The notes: generated from the sequence alone by a model not told the origin. A stretch of DNA of 64,000 nt from Enchytraeus crypticus (GCA_905160935.1 CAJHZI010000444.1:124001-188000), one strand, 5' to 3'. Shown: positions 47,101 to 58,801, numbered from the stretch's first letter. Program-made: numbers and translations.

Positions 47101-49415
47101 GTTAATGGACTGCATGGAGTTACTGAGCCGACCTCCAACCCGGTGCTTGCCAAGAATAACCGTGTATTTAGATGCGTCCATCGTGCTTCTGTGATAGGTA
47201 GAGGAAGGAGTTATAGTAGTATCAGTTTTATTATTAGCTTACATGTAGAAGTACAAGTATTAGCACATGTAGTAGCATGTGTATTACATATAGTGTGAGA
47301 GAGAGAGAGCGAGAGAGCTACGGTTACTTTAAAAAACACTCAAATATGCATTAACACACACTAGGCCTTCAAATAGGTTATAAAACCTTATCTAGTTGAC
47401 TACCCATCATGCATACAAAAATACTAATGTAAACTAAAAGAATATATGAAAACTAAAGTTGAAAATATCAAACCATATACATGTGTATATCGGCTCGAAG
47501 AATAGACGCAATGTGAACATATATACATATAAATATGCACATACATATACATGCACATACATGCATATATACATGTACATATCATAGTAGCATATTTAGT
47601 AGGGAATGTAGAGGCACATTTAGTAGCACATATAATAGCACATGTAGTAGCACATGTAGTGGCACAAGTAGTAGCACATGTAGTGGCACATGTAGAAGCA
47701 CAACTAGTATCACATGTAGTGGCACATGTAGTAGCACATGTAGTAGCACATGTAGTAGCACACGTATAAATTGCATAAATTCGCAGAATATAGGTGCTGT
47801 GTAAATACTAAAGAAAATTAAGCGGTATATCAGGAATGCTTATCGTGCTACTGCCAGTACCTATTTTATACTCTAACTCATCTTTGATTTGAGAAACAAG
47901 TTTCTTATAATCTGCTGCCAGCTTTAATATTATCCTATAGCGTCCACTGGTGAAAAAGTAAAATTTAAAAAACAAGTACATTCTATTGTTTTCGCAATTT
48001 GCATAAATGTCACAAAATATTAAGTTTCTACTTCACACGGTTACTAAATTACGAAACATCTAAGTTCCCGATTACGTCAATTGACGCTATTGCTCTAGTG
48101 TAGAGTAAAGTAAACAAGAAGAGAAGAAGTCATACATGCAGCTAGCGGCGGTTATAATCCACTTGGACTTGATCACAGTTCCACCACACATGCGCCCATC
48201 TGCTAGCACGAAAGCCATCCACGGCCACAAGTGAGGGCTAGCGTCATCCCCTAGCACAATCAGGTTCTCGAATGCGCGACCCGTGGCGCGCCCTGGTGCG
48301 AACAGCACTGACCCGCATTGCCTCTCTCCTATCAGGAACTCCGCGTTAACTCCTATAGAAAAGTAGGTAATAAAAAGAAAAGAAGTATCAAAGTAAGTTT
48401 ACATTTTGTAAGTTTATGTATATATATATAAATATATATTATACATATATACATGTATAATGTTGTACATGTATATATATATATATATATATATACATAA
48501 TTATACATATACACACACACATATATATATATACTGTATGTATATATATATATATATATATAACATTTACATTATTATGTCGTATATTTAAATTTAAAAA
48601 TCTAGTTTATTTTTCTTACATATTTTCAATAATTTCCACATATTTGAACAGTTTGCACATAGAATCTCGTGATCATGTAACACTGCTATGCTCTATTATC
48701 ACTTATCACTTATCACTTATCACTTATCACTTAGCACTTAGCACTTAGCACTTAGCACTTAGCACTTATCAGTTTGTTTATTGATCGTGTTGCACTGCTA
48801 TGCTCTGCTATCACTTATCACATCACTTATCAGTTTGTTTATTGATCGTGTTGCACTGCTATGCTCTGCTATCACTTATCACATCACTTATCAGTTTGTT
48901 TATAATGGCTAATTGTCTAATAATTATTAAAAAACTGCGTCAGTGATCCCAACTAAAATTGAAACTTAAAATATTAAATATCTACTGGTCCGCATGCTAA
49001 ACATTAGACACATGTTAAAATACACATTTAAAATATTGTTATTGTATTCTGTTGTTAATGTGAAGAAATATAACCTGTTGTTTATATATTTAAATATTTA
49101 GTTTTTAATTGTTTATTTGCAAATTATTCGTGTTTTCTTGTTATATTCATATGTTTGGATGGTGAGATGTAATGTTTGCCATAGGCTACACTGCAGTTTG
49201 TATTAATATTACATTTGATATGCTATTTGAATAATATAAAAAATTCCACTAATCGATATGAAGTCCTATATAACGCTGTGCGGATCTTCTAAATAATCAC
49301 CCTATGCCTACGCAATTGTATAGCATAGACGTATGTTCTTACCTGCATTTGATAAAATGTTGAGTAAAATCAGAGTTGTGACGCATCTGACGCAAATTGT
49401 GTCTGATATTGCCAT
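44198..49415 (-). CDS. SP-E: catalytically dead serine protease homolog (H57S, S195Y), 4 exons, 292 aa
   Basis: Coding exons on the minus strand: 49343-49415, 48136-48352, 46923-47188, 44198-44520 (73+217+266+323 = 879 nt, in frame). The signal exon begins MAISDTICVRCV and ends S-N-A|G. Exon 2 keeps Cys1 (RQCGSV) and the fold (HLWPWMAF, MCGGTVI), but the N-terminus is NL|IVLG instead of IVGG and TAAHC has become TAASC, so His57 is Ser. Exon 3 keeps Asp102 (DNDIALLLL). Exon 4 reads NFCEGDYGGPLVC: Ser195 is Tyr and position 189 is Asn. All ten fold cysteines remain and the frame is intact, so it is a maintained pseudoenzyme and not a decayed gene. It ends in QEQQQQ. Serine protease homologs in animals act as binding proteins, cofactors or decoys; the role here is unknown. 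A LINE occupies intron 3. Confidence 0.88.
44555..44700 (-). repeat. SINE-A copy with partial inverted head, SP-E intron 3
   Basis: Full complement of the consensus (GGATTTGAACCCTGCACATA, CACTGGCTCCAG). The head is followed by CCAGCGGCGATGCCAGTGG, a short degenerate inverted copy of the head, as at 12561 but less perfect. Confidence 0.8.
45205..46815 (-). mobile_element. LINE-J: 5'-truncated Jockey-like non-LTR retrotransposon, SP-E intron 3
   Basis: Minus orientation, same as SP-E. It starts within the RT domain at about 46815, just 108 bases from SP-E exon 3, runs through the C-terminal frame to TAG at 45436, and has a 3' UTR of about 220 bases ending in (GAT/ATG)n at 45205-45235. The same 3' UTR is found as solo pieces at 9716, 23753, 26168, 31985 and 35690. 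Endonuclease and ORF1 are absent, as usual for 5'-truncated insertions. Confidence 0.9.
45436..46812 (-). CDS. reverse transcriptase (C-terminal part of LINE ORF2), truncated but uninterrupted
   Basis: About 459 codons without a stop. In order: TSQITNLTQYIEDGFEEGL, VFVDLSAAYDTV (RT motif with catalytic Asp), GLPQGSVLAPILFN, then YADD (the catalytic pair), a thumb region, LGVTLDRTLSFKQHI, CYSSAEYACAVWGRS, and near the end CECGIDEEDIAHMMQC, a Cys-Cys-His-Cys module typical of this LINE group. The sequence type fits the Jockey/CR1-like group. RT copies the LINE RNA into DNA at the target. The copy cannot move by itself because the 5' half is missing. The lack of stops over 459 codons points to a recent insertion. 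Confidence 0.9.
   Translation of the reverse strand, partial: CTSQITNLTQYIEDGFEEGLITGAVFVDLSAAYDTVCHRRLLTKLYSMTRDYKLTTFIKELLANRRFYVELVGHPKSRWRNQRNGLPQGSVLAPILFNIYTNDQPIIPNVRSFIYADDNCSAYQSKSFTDIEKKLSEVLGKLSVYYRKNHLKPNPAKTQLSAFHLRNKDANRELNITWEGIAIEYCRTPIYLGVTLDRTLSFKQHIEKTKAKINTRNSILRKLANTRWGATASTLRSTALALCYSSAEYACAVWGRSPHAHKVDSALNNACRQITGCLKPTNRDSLYLLSGIAPPTIRRQVASQAERSRQEYDQRHPLHGQRPQRPRLKSRRSFLNSVSPLTQSVEYTRLQLWKEHLETIPEECKCVEISENLPCGSDKNRRTWVCLNRFRTGVGRTKVSLSRWGFYTGSTLCECGIDEEDIAHMMQCSLIGGTITRLDLMVFNNPAKECVKKWRKAV
47583..47766. repeat. 12-bp tandem repeat (CACATGTAGTAG)n, SP-E intron 2
   Basis: About 15 units, variants GTGGCA and GAAGCA. It is open in several frames on both strands only because the unit is a multiple of three. 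It sits in an intron, so it is not called coding. Confidence 0.9.
48420..48562. repeat. (TA)n microsatellites, SP-E intron 1
   Basis: TA runs interrupted by ACATGTATA and a short (AC)n. Confidence 0.9.
48700..48902. repeat. compound tandem repeat: 7-bp TATCACT then 62-bp unit, SP-E intron 1
   Basis: A run of CTTATCA/CTTAGCA heptamers is followed by two copies of a longer unit that starts TTTATTGATCGTGTTGCACT and ends in the same heptamers. The TGCTCTGCTATCACTTATCA part of that unit is also present once before the heptamer run. Confidence 0.9.
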
Positions 49416-49753
49416 AATTTGCGTAAAAAATGGCCAGATACCATCTACGTTAATAGATATAAGTTACTATATCTAATAACAACTTTGTAGCCTATATCTT
49501 GCGATTTTGCATTGACGGGTTGCATAGGCCAACAATAAAAAGTTTTGCCATACATATATTGTATAAGTAGCTACGATAAGCTGCGTGAGGCAATTAATGC
49601 ATCGCCCTTTCGATTGATCGAGCTACATCGAGAATGTGCTTGTTTCGTGACGATTGCCGATTTCATGAGGAAGTTACCGACAGAAACCGAAACGGAGAGT
49701 ATTCGGTGATATGAATTAAATCACCGGTTCACAGTTTGTTACTGACTACAGTG

Positions 49754-49890
49754 GCTTGAGCCAGTGGCGATGTCGGTAAGGTACTCGAACGCGGATTAGT
49801 ATGTGAGGGGTTCAAATCTTGGGCTCACCCGTCACTCACATCGCTTTTGAGTGAAGAAACTGACGTTAACGTTAGCTTTACAAGTTTTAG
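49754..49890 (+). repeat. SINE-A copy
   Basis: GAGCCAGTGGCGATGTCGGT, CGCGGATTAGTATGTGAGG, GGTTCAAATCTTGGGC, GACGTTAACGTTAGCTTTA. Confidence 0.85.
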
Positions 49891-50227
49891 ATTTGCGTAC
49901 TTTACTGAGGCCAAAGTAGTTCACTCAATCTTCTTTGCTTAGTCTATTCTATGGAAAAAACTCTATGAAGATGAGATATTTGCAGCTTTGTTAGGTTCTT
50001 GACCTGCTGATAGAAATTATTAAATACTTTTATCTTTGAATTGTCGAGAAGTTTTAAAGGAAACAGTTTACTTTCAAACACCGTGAAAGTAGCTTGTAAA
50101 CCAGTCTTGAAGACATGTGTTTACAGTTACAATATTACACAATAGGCAAAATATCCAAATCTGCAAGGTACGCTGCAACATCTAGTAGATAAATCGGGTA
50201 GCGCTATGCATTTAGAAGACTCAACAA

Positions 50228-50345
50228 TTTTCGGATTCCGACTCCAACTCGGACTATACAACTGAGGACTCGGTATCGATACTTGAAGACTCTGTATCGA
50301 TACTTGAAGACTCGGTATCTATCTCGAGGACTCAGACTCGATACT
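50228..50345. repeat. about 24-bp imperfect tandem repeat, 4-5 copies
   Basis: GAAGACTCTGTATCGATACT-type units with variants GAGGACTCGG and TATCTCGAGG. Confidence 0.85.
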
Positions 50346-51372
50346 TAGAGACCCGGACTATAACTTTACCGATAAAAAGTGTAAGCTATTGATTTCTCAG
50401 CGGATAATTGTTGAGAACAAGATGCAATCAGATTTGCACATACATGCAGAAGGAGAGCAATTGCTAATGGTGTTAATTTGTGTACTATCCTAAGTATGTA
50501 ACGAGTTATGCACGCACACCATAGTAACAACTGCTTGTCGAGCTGAATACGCTGAGAAGAGATCTGAAGATAGCTAGAGACAGAAGAGAGGGGAGGAAGA
50601 GATCATGATTGCGGGAATTGTGGATAAATATTGAGATATTGTCATTATCCTATAACAAAGAATCATACTAACGTTCTGTTATATTCAGACTGGTTGATTT
50701 AAATGTTGAATTTAATTTATGGCATTATCTATTATGCATATTCTGTTTTAAAACGTTAACTCCCCCTAAAAATTAACATTTAGCTCTTCAAAATTCTGCT
50801 GAAGCATTTTTCTTAATGGCCACACACATACCTAGGAAAAGATTACCCTTGTTGATCCCACACGCGCAGTATTTTTATATGTGAAATTGTCTTAGCAACA
50901 AATAACTTGAATATAAATTCGCACTAAATTAACAACATTGCACCATGTGAGGCCTAGCTATATAAAAAAGTTATTGATTTATTAGTGAAAATCGCTTATT
51001 CTCGAGAATAAACTATAGATATTTACCTAATCTAATTGCAATACCTTTTTCTTACTATCAGAATTTCATATTAAGGCAAATATACTACATTTTATTGTAC
51101 ATGTATCTTCAAACGTACGGTCAGCGAAATAACCTGACAATCATGTACGGTGCTCGTTCATATGCTTAACATGTTCTTTACAATACACGCCATCAATGGT
51201 TGATCCATTCCAAACCTACTCTAATAGAAGGCTTATTTACTAATTGCACAATCTTGAAATTAAATATTGCAAATGCAACGAAAGAAGAATGAGGGATGAA
51301 TAAATGAATGAATGAATGGATGAATGGATGGATGATTTAATAGTAACAATAATAATAATAACACACATTATA

Positions 51373-51605
51373 GTGAAATGATCAACTGTGTTGATATCTA
51401 TCACTTTTAATACCACATGTTATATCCATTAGGCAATTTTGTCCATTTTCCGTGTTGCCAGTCCAGTGAATGTCTGAGATTTTACGCTCAGATCAGCGCG
51501 GCTGGGATTCGAACCCACGAGAGTTCAATTCACCTCAGGGTATATCATTTAAAACTTCATGACGTTATCTACACCCTTAACCATTGCGCTATTGAGACAT
51601 TCAAA
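51373..51605 (-). repeat. SINE-C copy
   Basis: Complement of the 41372 copy: GATCAGCGCGGCTGGGATTC, GAACCCACGAG and ACTTCATGACGTTATCTAC. The A-box end is ACCATTGCGCTATTGAGAC. Confidence 0.85.
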
Positions 51606-52080
51606 CAATAATTAATTAATGAATGATGTTAGTTGATTGATTCATTTATTGACTAAGTAATGTTGTGACTATTTTCTATATTATTTTATTTCGGGATTGA
51701 CTAGTTTTAAACATTTTAAGTCAAAATATGTACTTATTATAGTAATAACTAGAACATAGGGTGTGGCAATTTAATAAAAACTTTCTTTTAAACGTCATAA
51801 AAAGTTTGTTATGGTGACGTTGTGTTTGTTAAATGAAGGACTTATCCTGTAAATATTGTAGTCGACTAAATATCTATTTAAATAGTATTTTTTAGAATAC
51901 AATTTGTATACGGCAGTTATACATTAGAATCTATATAGATTGTGATAGGATATAGGACCCAATGTAATCAGTGGTTAAAGTGGGGGAAATGGACGCAGGG
52001 AACTCAGTTCCACTAATTCTCATTTTTCTGAAGTGAGTTCCTCTGTTAAGGGCTCATATTTGATAGTAATAATAATAATA

Positions 52081-52200
52081 ACAACAATTAGAGTGCTACA
52101 GTCATCAATGACAACATCGAGCACTATTGAGACAAAATCAAGCCGGCGAGCAAAAAGAGAAGGTCCAAAAACGGTGCAAATTACAAAATCCAGAAATTCA
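52081..52200 (+). repeat. repeat D copy, longest
   Basis: GAGTGCTACAGTCATCAATG through GAGCACTATTGAGACAAAAT and on to GGTCCAAAAACGGTGCAAAT, which matches the flank of the 22665 copy in reverse. Preceded by AATAATAATAACAACAA. Confidence 0.75.
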
Positions 52201-52706
52201 GTCCAAAGTACATTACATTGATACTAGAAGACCTGCTAAATACATTACACGGGGCCCGACAAATTCACATCTTCCCCTAGCTCTCAATTGCCACTTTAGC
52301 CACTGAATGTAGCAAAACTAGAACAGTAACCTATAATTGGTGGTTCATTACATTGACTGAGTAGTATAATGTATATATGTTAATATTATATCTCTAATTT
52401 AAATGACGAATTCAGTCAGGCCGTAAGCTATTATGGTTCCCCACGGGTAACTAAATGTACTGTTGATTCATAGTAATTAATGCACTTATATTTAAATAAT
52501 ATGTATTTACTTAAAAGTATTACTTATCAAAATAAGTAGTACATACATTTATATCAAGCTCTTGTAAAAACTCTTCCAAATGTCACCTGGAATTCAACGA
52601 TAATTATATAATTAATTAGGCTAAACCTATTAAAGACAGTCTTGGTGGATATGCTGATTCGAGTACGTAGGTTAAGACATCCAAAATGTGTTCAATAATA
52701 ACTTAC

Positions 52707-52805
52707 CTTGGACGATAGCACAGACTTTATCAAAAAGAAAATTACACAGAAATCATTGCTCCACTGAAAAGCAAATCTAAAAAATGCTTTGCCTCTACAA
52801 TTCAT
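52707..52805 (-). other. possible orphan first exon with signal-anchor-like start
   Basis: Minus strand: ATG at 52805 preceded directly by TAA, 33 codons (MNCRGKAFFRFAFQ..., hydrophobic CVIFFLI), then a perfect donor CCAAG|GTAAGT at 52706. Phase 0 does not fit SP-E exon 2, which needs phase 1, so it is not simply an alternative SP-E leader. Could be chance in AT-rich DNA; the strong donor is the main support. Confidence 0.25.
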
Positions 52806-52954
52806 TTATTATACGTTTTGGCTTATGAGGTGATTTCCATGGTCTTCCTGGGCATCAGGTACTTCGCTTCACTCTGATCTGCAGTAGTTTTGACCCAACG
52901 AGTCTAAATACATGTTTAGTAAACGTCAGTTCACAGTCTCATAAAAAACTAAAA

Positions 52955-53011
52955 AAAAGCTAGCGTTAACGTCAGTTTCCTCACTCGAAAGCGATGTCAG
53001 TGACAGGCACA
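52955..53011 (-). repeat. SINE-A 3' fragment
   Basis: AGCTAGCGTTAACGTCAGTT and TCACTCGAAAGCGATGTCAG, then unrelated sequence: only the 3' third is present. Confidence 0.75.
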
Positions 53012-53267
53012 AAAACGAGTATATAATTGGTTGATCGTTGTATGCGAACTTAACACACGCTGATGAGATATCTGACAATTTAACAGTACGCAGCACGGAT
53101 AAGCCCAAATGACTTGGTGTTTAAAACAAAATCGTGTAATCATGCTCATTGTTTTTTGCTGCATTTGGAAAGACTCAAAGAGACTCACGGCACACTCCCG
53201 TATCTGAAGAGTAGACAAATGTAAGAGTTGAGCAATGTAGTGCGATGAAATCATTTGTACATGGTTA

Positions 53268-53488
53268 CCCTGACAAGTGCACTCCGAGGTTAATCAAGTG
53301 CACTCTAAGGTTAATCAAGTGCACTCTGAGGTTAATCAAGTACACTCCGAGGTTAATCAAGTACACTCCGAGGTTAATCAAGTACACTCCTAGGTTAATC
53401 AAGTACACTCCGAGGTTAATCAAGTACACTCCGAGGTTAATCAAGTGCACTCTCAGGTTAATCAAGTGCACTTTAAAGTTAATCAATG
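53268..53488. repeat. 21-bp tandem repeat, about 10 copies
   Basis: Unit AAGTACACTCCGAGGTTAATC (one base shown beyond 20 is avoided by noting it as AAGTACACTCCG + AGGTTAATC). The unit is divisible by three, so frames stay open on both strands (repeats of TPRLIKY), but no start context or splice sites support a protein. Confidence 0.9.
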
Positions 53489-54122
53489 CGTTGTTATGAA
53501 TTTTACAAAGAGAATTTAGTTCAGGCGTTTTAATACAATCATTAGAGAATTGTTCTTACTGACGATGAATACAATGCAGAAGTAAGTTTCCTCCTCAGTG
53601 TATTGTATTTCTACTGGTTATTATAAAGAAAAATAAGACAAATAATAGGACATTATTTAACATAGTTTTGTATTTAGAGGCAGTAGACGAAAAATTGAAC
53701 GGAAAAAATAATTAAATTGAGAACGATACATGCGATGAAAGCAGATTTAAAATGCATTTGACTGTAGATTTTGAATTGAAATTGGCATTCGAATTATATT
53801 ATTGCGATTGGTGAAGAACTGAAAGTGTAATAAACCAGATTGAGCGAGAACGAAGAAAGAATATTTATATTGATGAACTTTTTCTTTTGAAATTATGAAA
53901 TCTCTTTAACCTTATAACAGATTTATTCAGAATTTTTTTATTGAAATATAAATTATCAAATCTATTTAACCACATAAACAGATACCTATTTAGAAATTTA
54001 TTTGTCAGAGTGGATAGTAATCCATCCAAACGAACAGCCGCAATCTCCTGCATTTAAGATCTCTCCAAGTCAATCCACTAATCTTGGTATTCCTCCGTAG
54101 CGAGCGCCTCCAGGACTCGAGA

Positions 54123-57100
54123 ATGGCGGATGAGGGGGCCCCGGCCCATCAGAGGGCGAGGGCCATGTCCCTCAAGACCATCGCCACGGAGGAGGGGGTG
54201 TTGGACCTGAAGAAGGCTTTCAACAGACACCTTCACTTCACCTGCATGAAGGATCGCAACGTGGCGACTAAGCTCGACTTCTACCACTCGGCCGCTCACA
54301 TGGTCAAAGACAATCTGATCAGTCGATGGATGAGGACACAGCAGCATTACTATCAGGTCGATCCCAAGGTAAGTTAATCAATCAATCAGTACTCCCAGGT
54401 GGATCCCAAGGTAGGTTCATCCGTCAGTCTGTCTGTCAATCAATCAGTCAGTCAATCGATCGGTCAATCAGTCAATCAATCAGTCAATCGATTAAATAAA
54501 CAATCATGTAATTATTCAAATAATCAATCAATCAATCGTTAAATTAATCAATTAATGTCTCAGTCAATCGATCAATCAATCAATCCATCAAACATTCAAT
54601 GAATTAATCATTAAATCAATTCATAAATCAATCGAGCAATTAGTTAATATGTTAATTAACCTATCAATCGATAAATCAATCACTCACTCGCTTAGTCAAT
54701 CAATAAATCAATCAATCTCCACTTAGGAAGGAACTGAAAAATTTCTAATTGATTTAGTTAGAATTAATTGATTGACTGATAGAGGTTATTCTAATTGATT
54801 GAGTTAGAATTAATTAATTGATAGAGGAACTACCAATTGATTGATAATTAATTGATTGTTTGATAGAGGAACTTCTGACAGATTGAATTAGTATTAATTG
54901 ATTGACTGATAGAGGAAATACTAAATGATTTAGAATTAATTGATTGATTGATAGAGGAACTACTAAATGATTGAGAATTGATTGATTGATAGAGTGTCTA
55001 CTAATTGATTTAGAATTAATTGATTGATTGATAGAGGATTTACTATCTCTCTATGGAGTTCTACATGGGGAGGTCTCTAACGAACACAATGACAAACCTG
55101 GGCATCACCACAACAGTCGACGAGGCTCTGTATCAGGTCGGTTTAACAGTAATCGATGTTGTCATGGACGCTGAATCAGGCGTGAGTTTATATGAAAGTG
55201 CTCGATGATGTCGCAACAGCTTCATTATAACAAAATACAAGTAGCTTACCATTCGTCGTACGTTAGTTGCAGGCCTCATTCGCTGCGACGAAATTTATTA
55301 ATTTTAACATGGACGGCATTGTGAAGTAAATTATAATATGAGAAGCATTTAGCAGCGTGATTTTATATCCATTTGAGCAAATCTGTAAAATCGTGCTTTG
55401 TATTAAACGAAAATGCTGCTTGAAATAAAGGTTTCTTTCACGCAAATGAATAAACTTAAAAAAACTTTTTTTAAACTTTTCAAAACATTAAAAAACCTTA
55501 AAGTTTACAAATTTTAAACCCTTAAACAAAACTTTAATGAAATATTTAAAAAAGCTTTAAAAACAGGTCTTAAAAGACTTCTAAAAGTTTTTAACTTAAA
55601 AAAACTATTTTTTAACTCTCAACTGAAACCTTGTTTTATGATTTGTGTGATCAGTTGGGATTAAGTTTGGAGGACCTGGAAGAGATGGAAGAAGACGCTG
55701 GATTAGGGAACGGAGGTCTGGGACGTCTCGCCGCCTGTTTCCTAGACTCCATGGCCTCACTAGGGATGGCGGCCTATGGCTACGGCATCCGATACGACTA
55801 CGGCATCTTCACTCAGAACATTCGAGACGGCTGGCAGGCATAAATCTCCTCGTATTTGATTGATTAAGTGATTGTACATTAGATAACATTAAAAGTTAAT
55901 TAATAATTTAATTTATTTCAATCATGTTTAGCAGACTGGGCGACTCACTGACTGATTGACAGACTGATTGACGTATTGATTGATTGACGGATTAATGACT
56001 AATTGATAAGTTGACTGATTGTCTGGTTGATTGATTAATTAGATTGAATAGTTGATTGATTGATTTGAGTGATTGATTGCTTGATTCATTGATTTCATAG
56101 ATTAAATGATTATCAGATTGAATGATTGATTTACTTTATTGATTGATTAATTGGTCGATCTAACTATGGATTGGTTGATTGACTGGCTCATCGGTAGATT
56201 GAACAATTGATCGATTGACTGACTAATTGATCTATTGATCGAATCGATTAATTGATCGATTGATTGATTGATCGATCGATTAACTGACTGATTGATTTAT
56301 TGATCGATTGATTGATTGATTGGATGACCGATTGTATGATTGATTGCTTGATTGATCGATTGATTGATTGATTGATCAATCGATTAATCGATCAATCATT
56401 CGATGTATTGATTGATTTCAGATAGAGGAGCCTGATGATTGGCTGAGATACGGGAATCCCTGGGAGAAGGCTCGACCTGAGTACATGATCCCCGTCAACT
56501 TCTATGGTCAGGTAGAGATGTCCCCCACTGGAATGAAGTGGGTCAACACTCAGGTAAAGGGAAGTTAATTATATTTATTCATCTAATGGCTCCACCCACG
56601 TTGTTTACTGGCTTTATCCATCATTTTCTCTTGGCTCCACCCATTCAATCTACTGACATACCATGCTATCTACTGACTCCACCCACCGCTATACATGCTA
56701 TTATTATTATTATTAGGCTTTGCCCTAACTCCGCCTAAATCAATCAGCTGACCACCCACTGTTATATAGTGACTCCACCCCAAGCTGCAGTATTTAGCGA
56801 ACTTGTCATTATCACGATACGGCTCTCTATGCTGTCATTGTCCCTATTTAATTAACATTTTTTTAAATGTTTAGAATTTATCTAATTGATTGATGACAAG
56901 GAGAGAAATTATCTATTTAAAGAGCCTTTAAGACGCTCGGATTAAGTGAAATACGATTTAGGTTCTTATTGTTTTAATTGTTTAATGTATTTTCTCAAGA
57001 TAAAAATCAAATATTACTTTAATTGGGAATCAGCGCACAAGACATTCGGGATCAGAAGATTCATTATCATCTTGCTTGGACGTCTTTTTCGTAGGAATTC

Positions 57101-58752
57101 AGTTCTGCGTTTTTATATGACATACCTTGTTTAGGGCACATGTCAGTGCTTTCGTGGCCTGTGTGTCCTTTTTCACTTTATCTCATGTATTTCTTGCGTA
57201 TGATGTAGCCTAAAGTGAAATAAATATGACTCAATTTCAATTTAACTGATTGATTAGACGGTAATGGCCCTGCCGTACGACAACCCTATTCCCGGTTATA
57301 AGAACAATATGGTCAACACGCTACGGCTGTGGTCTGCAAAGGCTCCTTCTTCCTTTGATCTCAACTACTGTAAGCAACTTATTAATAATCTAATTTATAA
57401 AATATAAAAGCGAATGTTTGCTAATCAGTTCATAACAGTATGTGCTATCAGTTACGTCCACGAGAATCTCTAAAATGTGGTATTTTGTTCAGAATGGCTG
57501 AAATATTAATGTCGGATTAAATAGGCTGTCTCGCATTGATTTATCATTATGCATTAAACACCATTTAGTTTTACAAATCTTTTTTATACATTTCATTTTA
57601 GTTATTCAAATGGTTATATCAATTCCTGCCATATGAACTATTAAAAAATGTAGATTAATCTTTGTGACAGCAGCTTGAGTGTATCGTGTCGTCTTGGAAA
57701 GAGGCCATGTGCATCTGACCTTAACGTTATACGCAATTTGATCAACCAATGCTGGTAATCGATATGTATGCACATTCAGTTACATACTTATAGTTGAGAT
57801 ATGAGATCTTCTTTCAACCGTTGATTTCTTCATACTTTTTAAGAGGAACTATAACACTCAATACCGGTTTGTGACGCCAGCTCGAGTGTGTCCAGTTGTA
57901 TTGAAGAAAAGCCTTGTTTTTCTGAACCTTGTAGTTTAGCATGCTGCAACCTAACTGGTAGACTGGTAGTTTAGAATTTTGACAGCAATACTTAGTTTGT
58001 ATTTTAAATTTCATGTATCTATTTATTTCTTACGGCTTATCTAGTTCCATCTGATTTCAGTTACTTTTATCAAGCGGGACTTAGTTTGCTAATTTCAAAA
58101 TTTTTATTTTTATTATCTTTAGTATCAATTAAATGTTTTCTCTTAGTTCATTGCCTACTGGCAGGTCCATGGCATATTACGCCTACACTTTTCTCTGTCT
58201 TCCTCTTCATGTCCATATACGAGTGAATTTTTAAATCATCTAACATACCTAATCTCGGCCTCCACCAGCCTCTTTTTCCTTCCATTCTGCCTTCTATGAC
58301 CTCTTTAGGCAGACTTTCACTCTTAGAATGAGTCCTATCCAACTCTTCTTCCTGTTTCTTAATGCATTTATCAGCTGTCTATTATATTTTGATTTGATTT
58401 GATAAATGATAGAAAATGTTACCGAAATGAAACTAGTGGCGACGTCGTTAAGATATTCGACTGGGGATCGGCATCTGCGGGTTCAAATCCTGGGCTCGCC
58501 CGTCACTGACATATCTTTCGAGTGAGGAAACTGACGTTAACTTTGTTTTACTGTCGTGATGTTATTTAGTCAACAGCGGGGATTACATCAGCGCAGTGTT
58601 CGACAGGAACATAGCCGAGAACATCTCCAGGGTCCTCTACCCTAACGACAACGTACGATCCCATCTCTCTCCATCTCTATCCCTCTCTCTCTCAGAGTCT
58701 CTCTCTCTCTGTCTCACTCTCTCTCTCTCTCTCTTTTTCTCTCTCTGTGTGT

Positions 58753-58801
<49 letters not shown>

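Larger units (their letters stand above)
49416..54122. other. intergenic between SP-E (minus) and glycogen phosphorylase (plus); divergent spacer
   Basis: Both flanking genes start from this spacer. It holds SINE-A, SINE-C and repeat D copies, two minisatellites and a possible orphan first exon. No clear TATA box was found for the phosphorylase. GTCTTGAAGAC at 50104-50114 resembles the SP-C/SP-D start block but has no TATA at the right distance. Confidence 0.45.

Noticed and set aside
47551-47804. Long open frames of VAHV-type repeats on both strands
   Set aside because: They are the 12-bp minisatellite read in three-base steps inside SP-E intron 2; no start, splice site or complexity supports a protein.
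53245-53499. Open frames of TPRLIKY repeats on both strands
   Set aside because: A 21-bp tandem repeat stays open by periodicity alone; neither strand has independent coding evidence.
54084-54122. Thirteen extra residues upstream of phosphorylase MADEG
   Set aside because: They depend on a TTG start and have no family resemblance; the ATG at 54123 gives the expected N-terminal length and Ser position.
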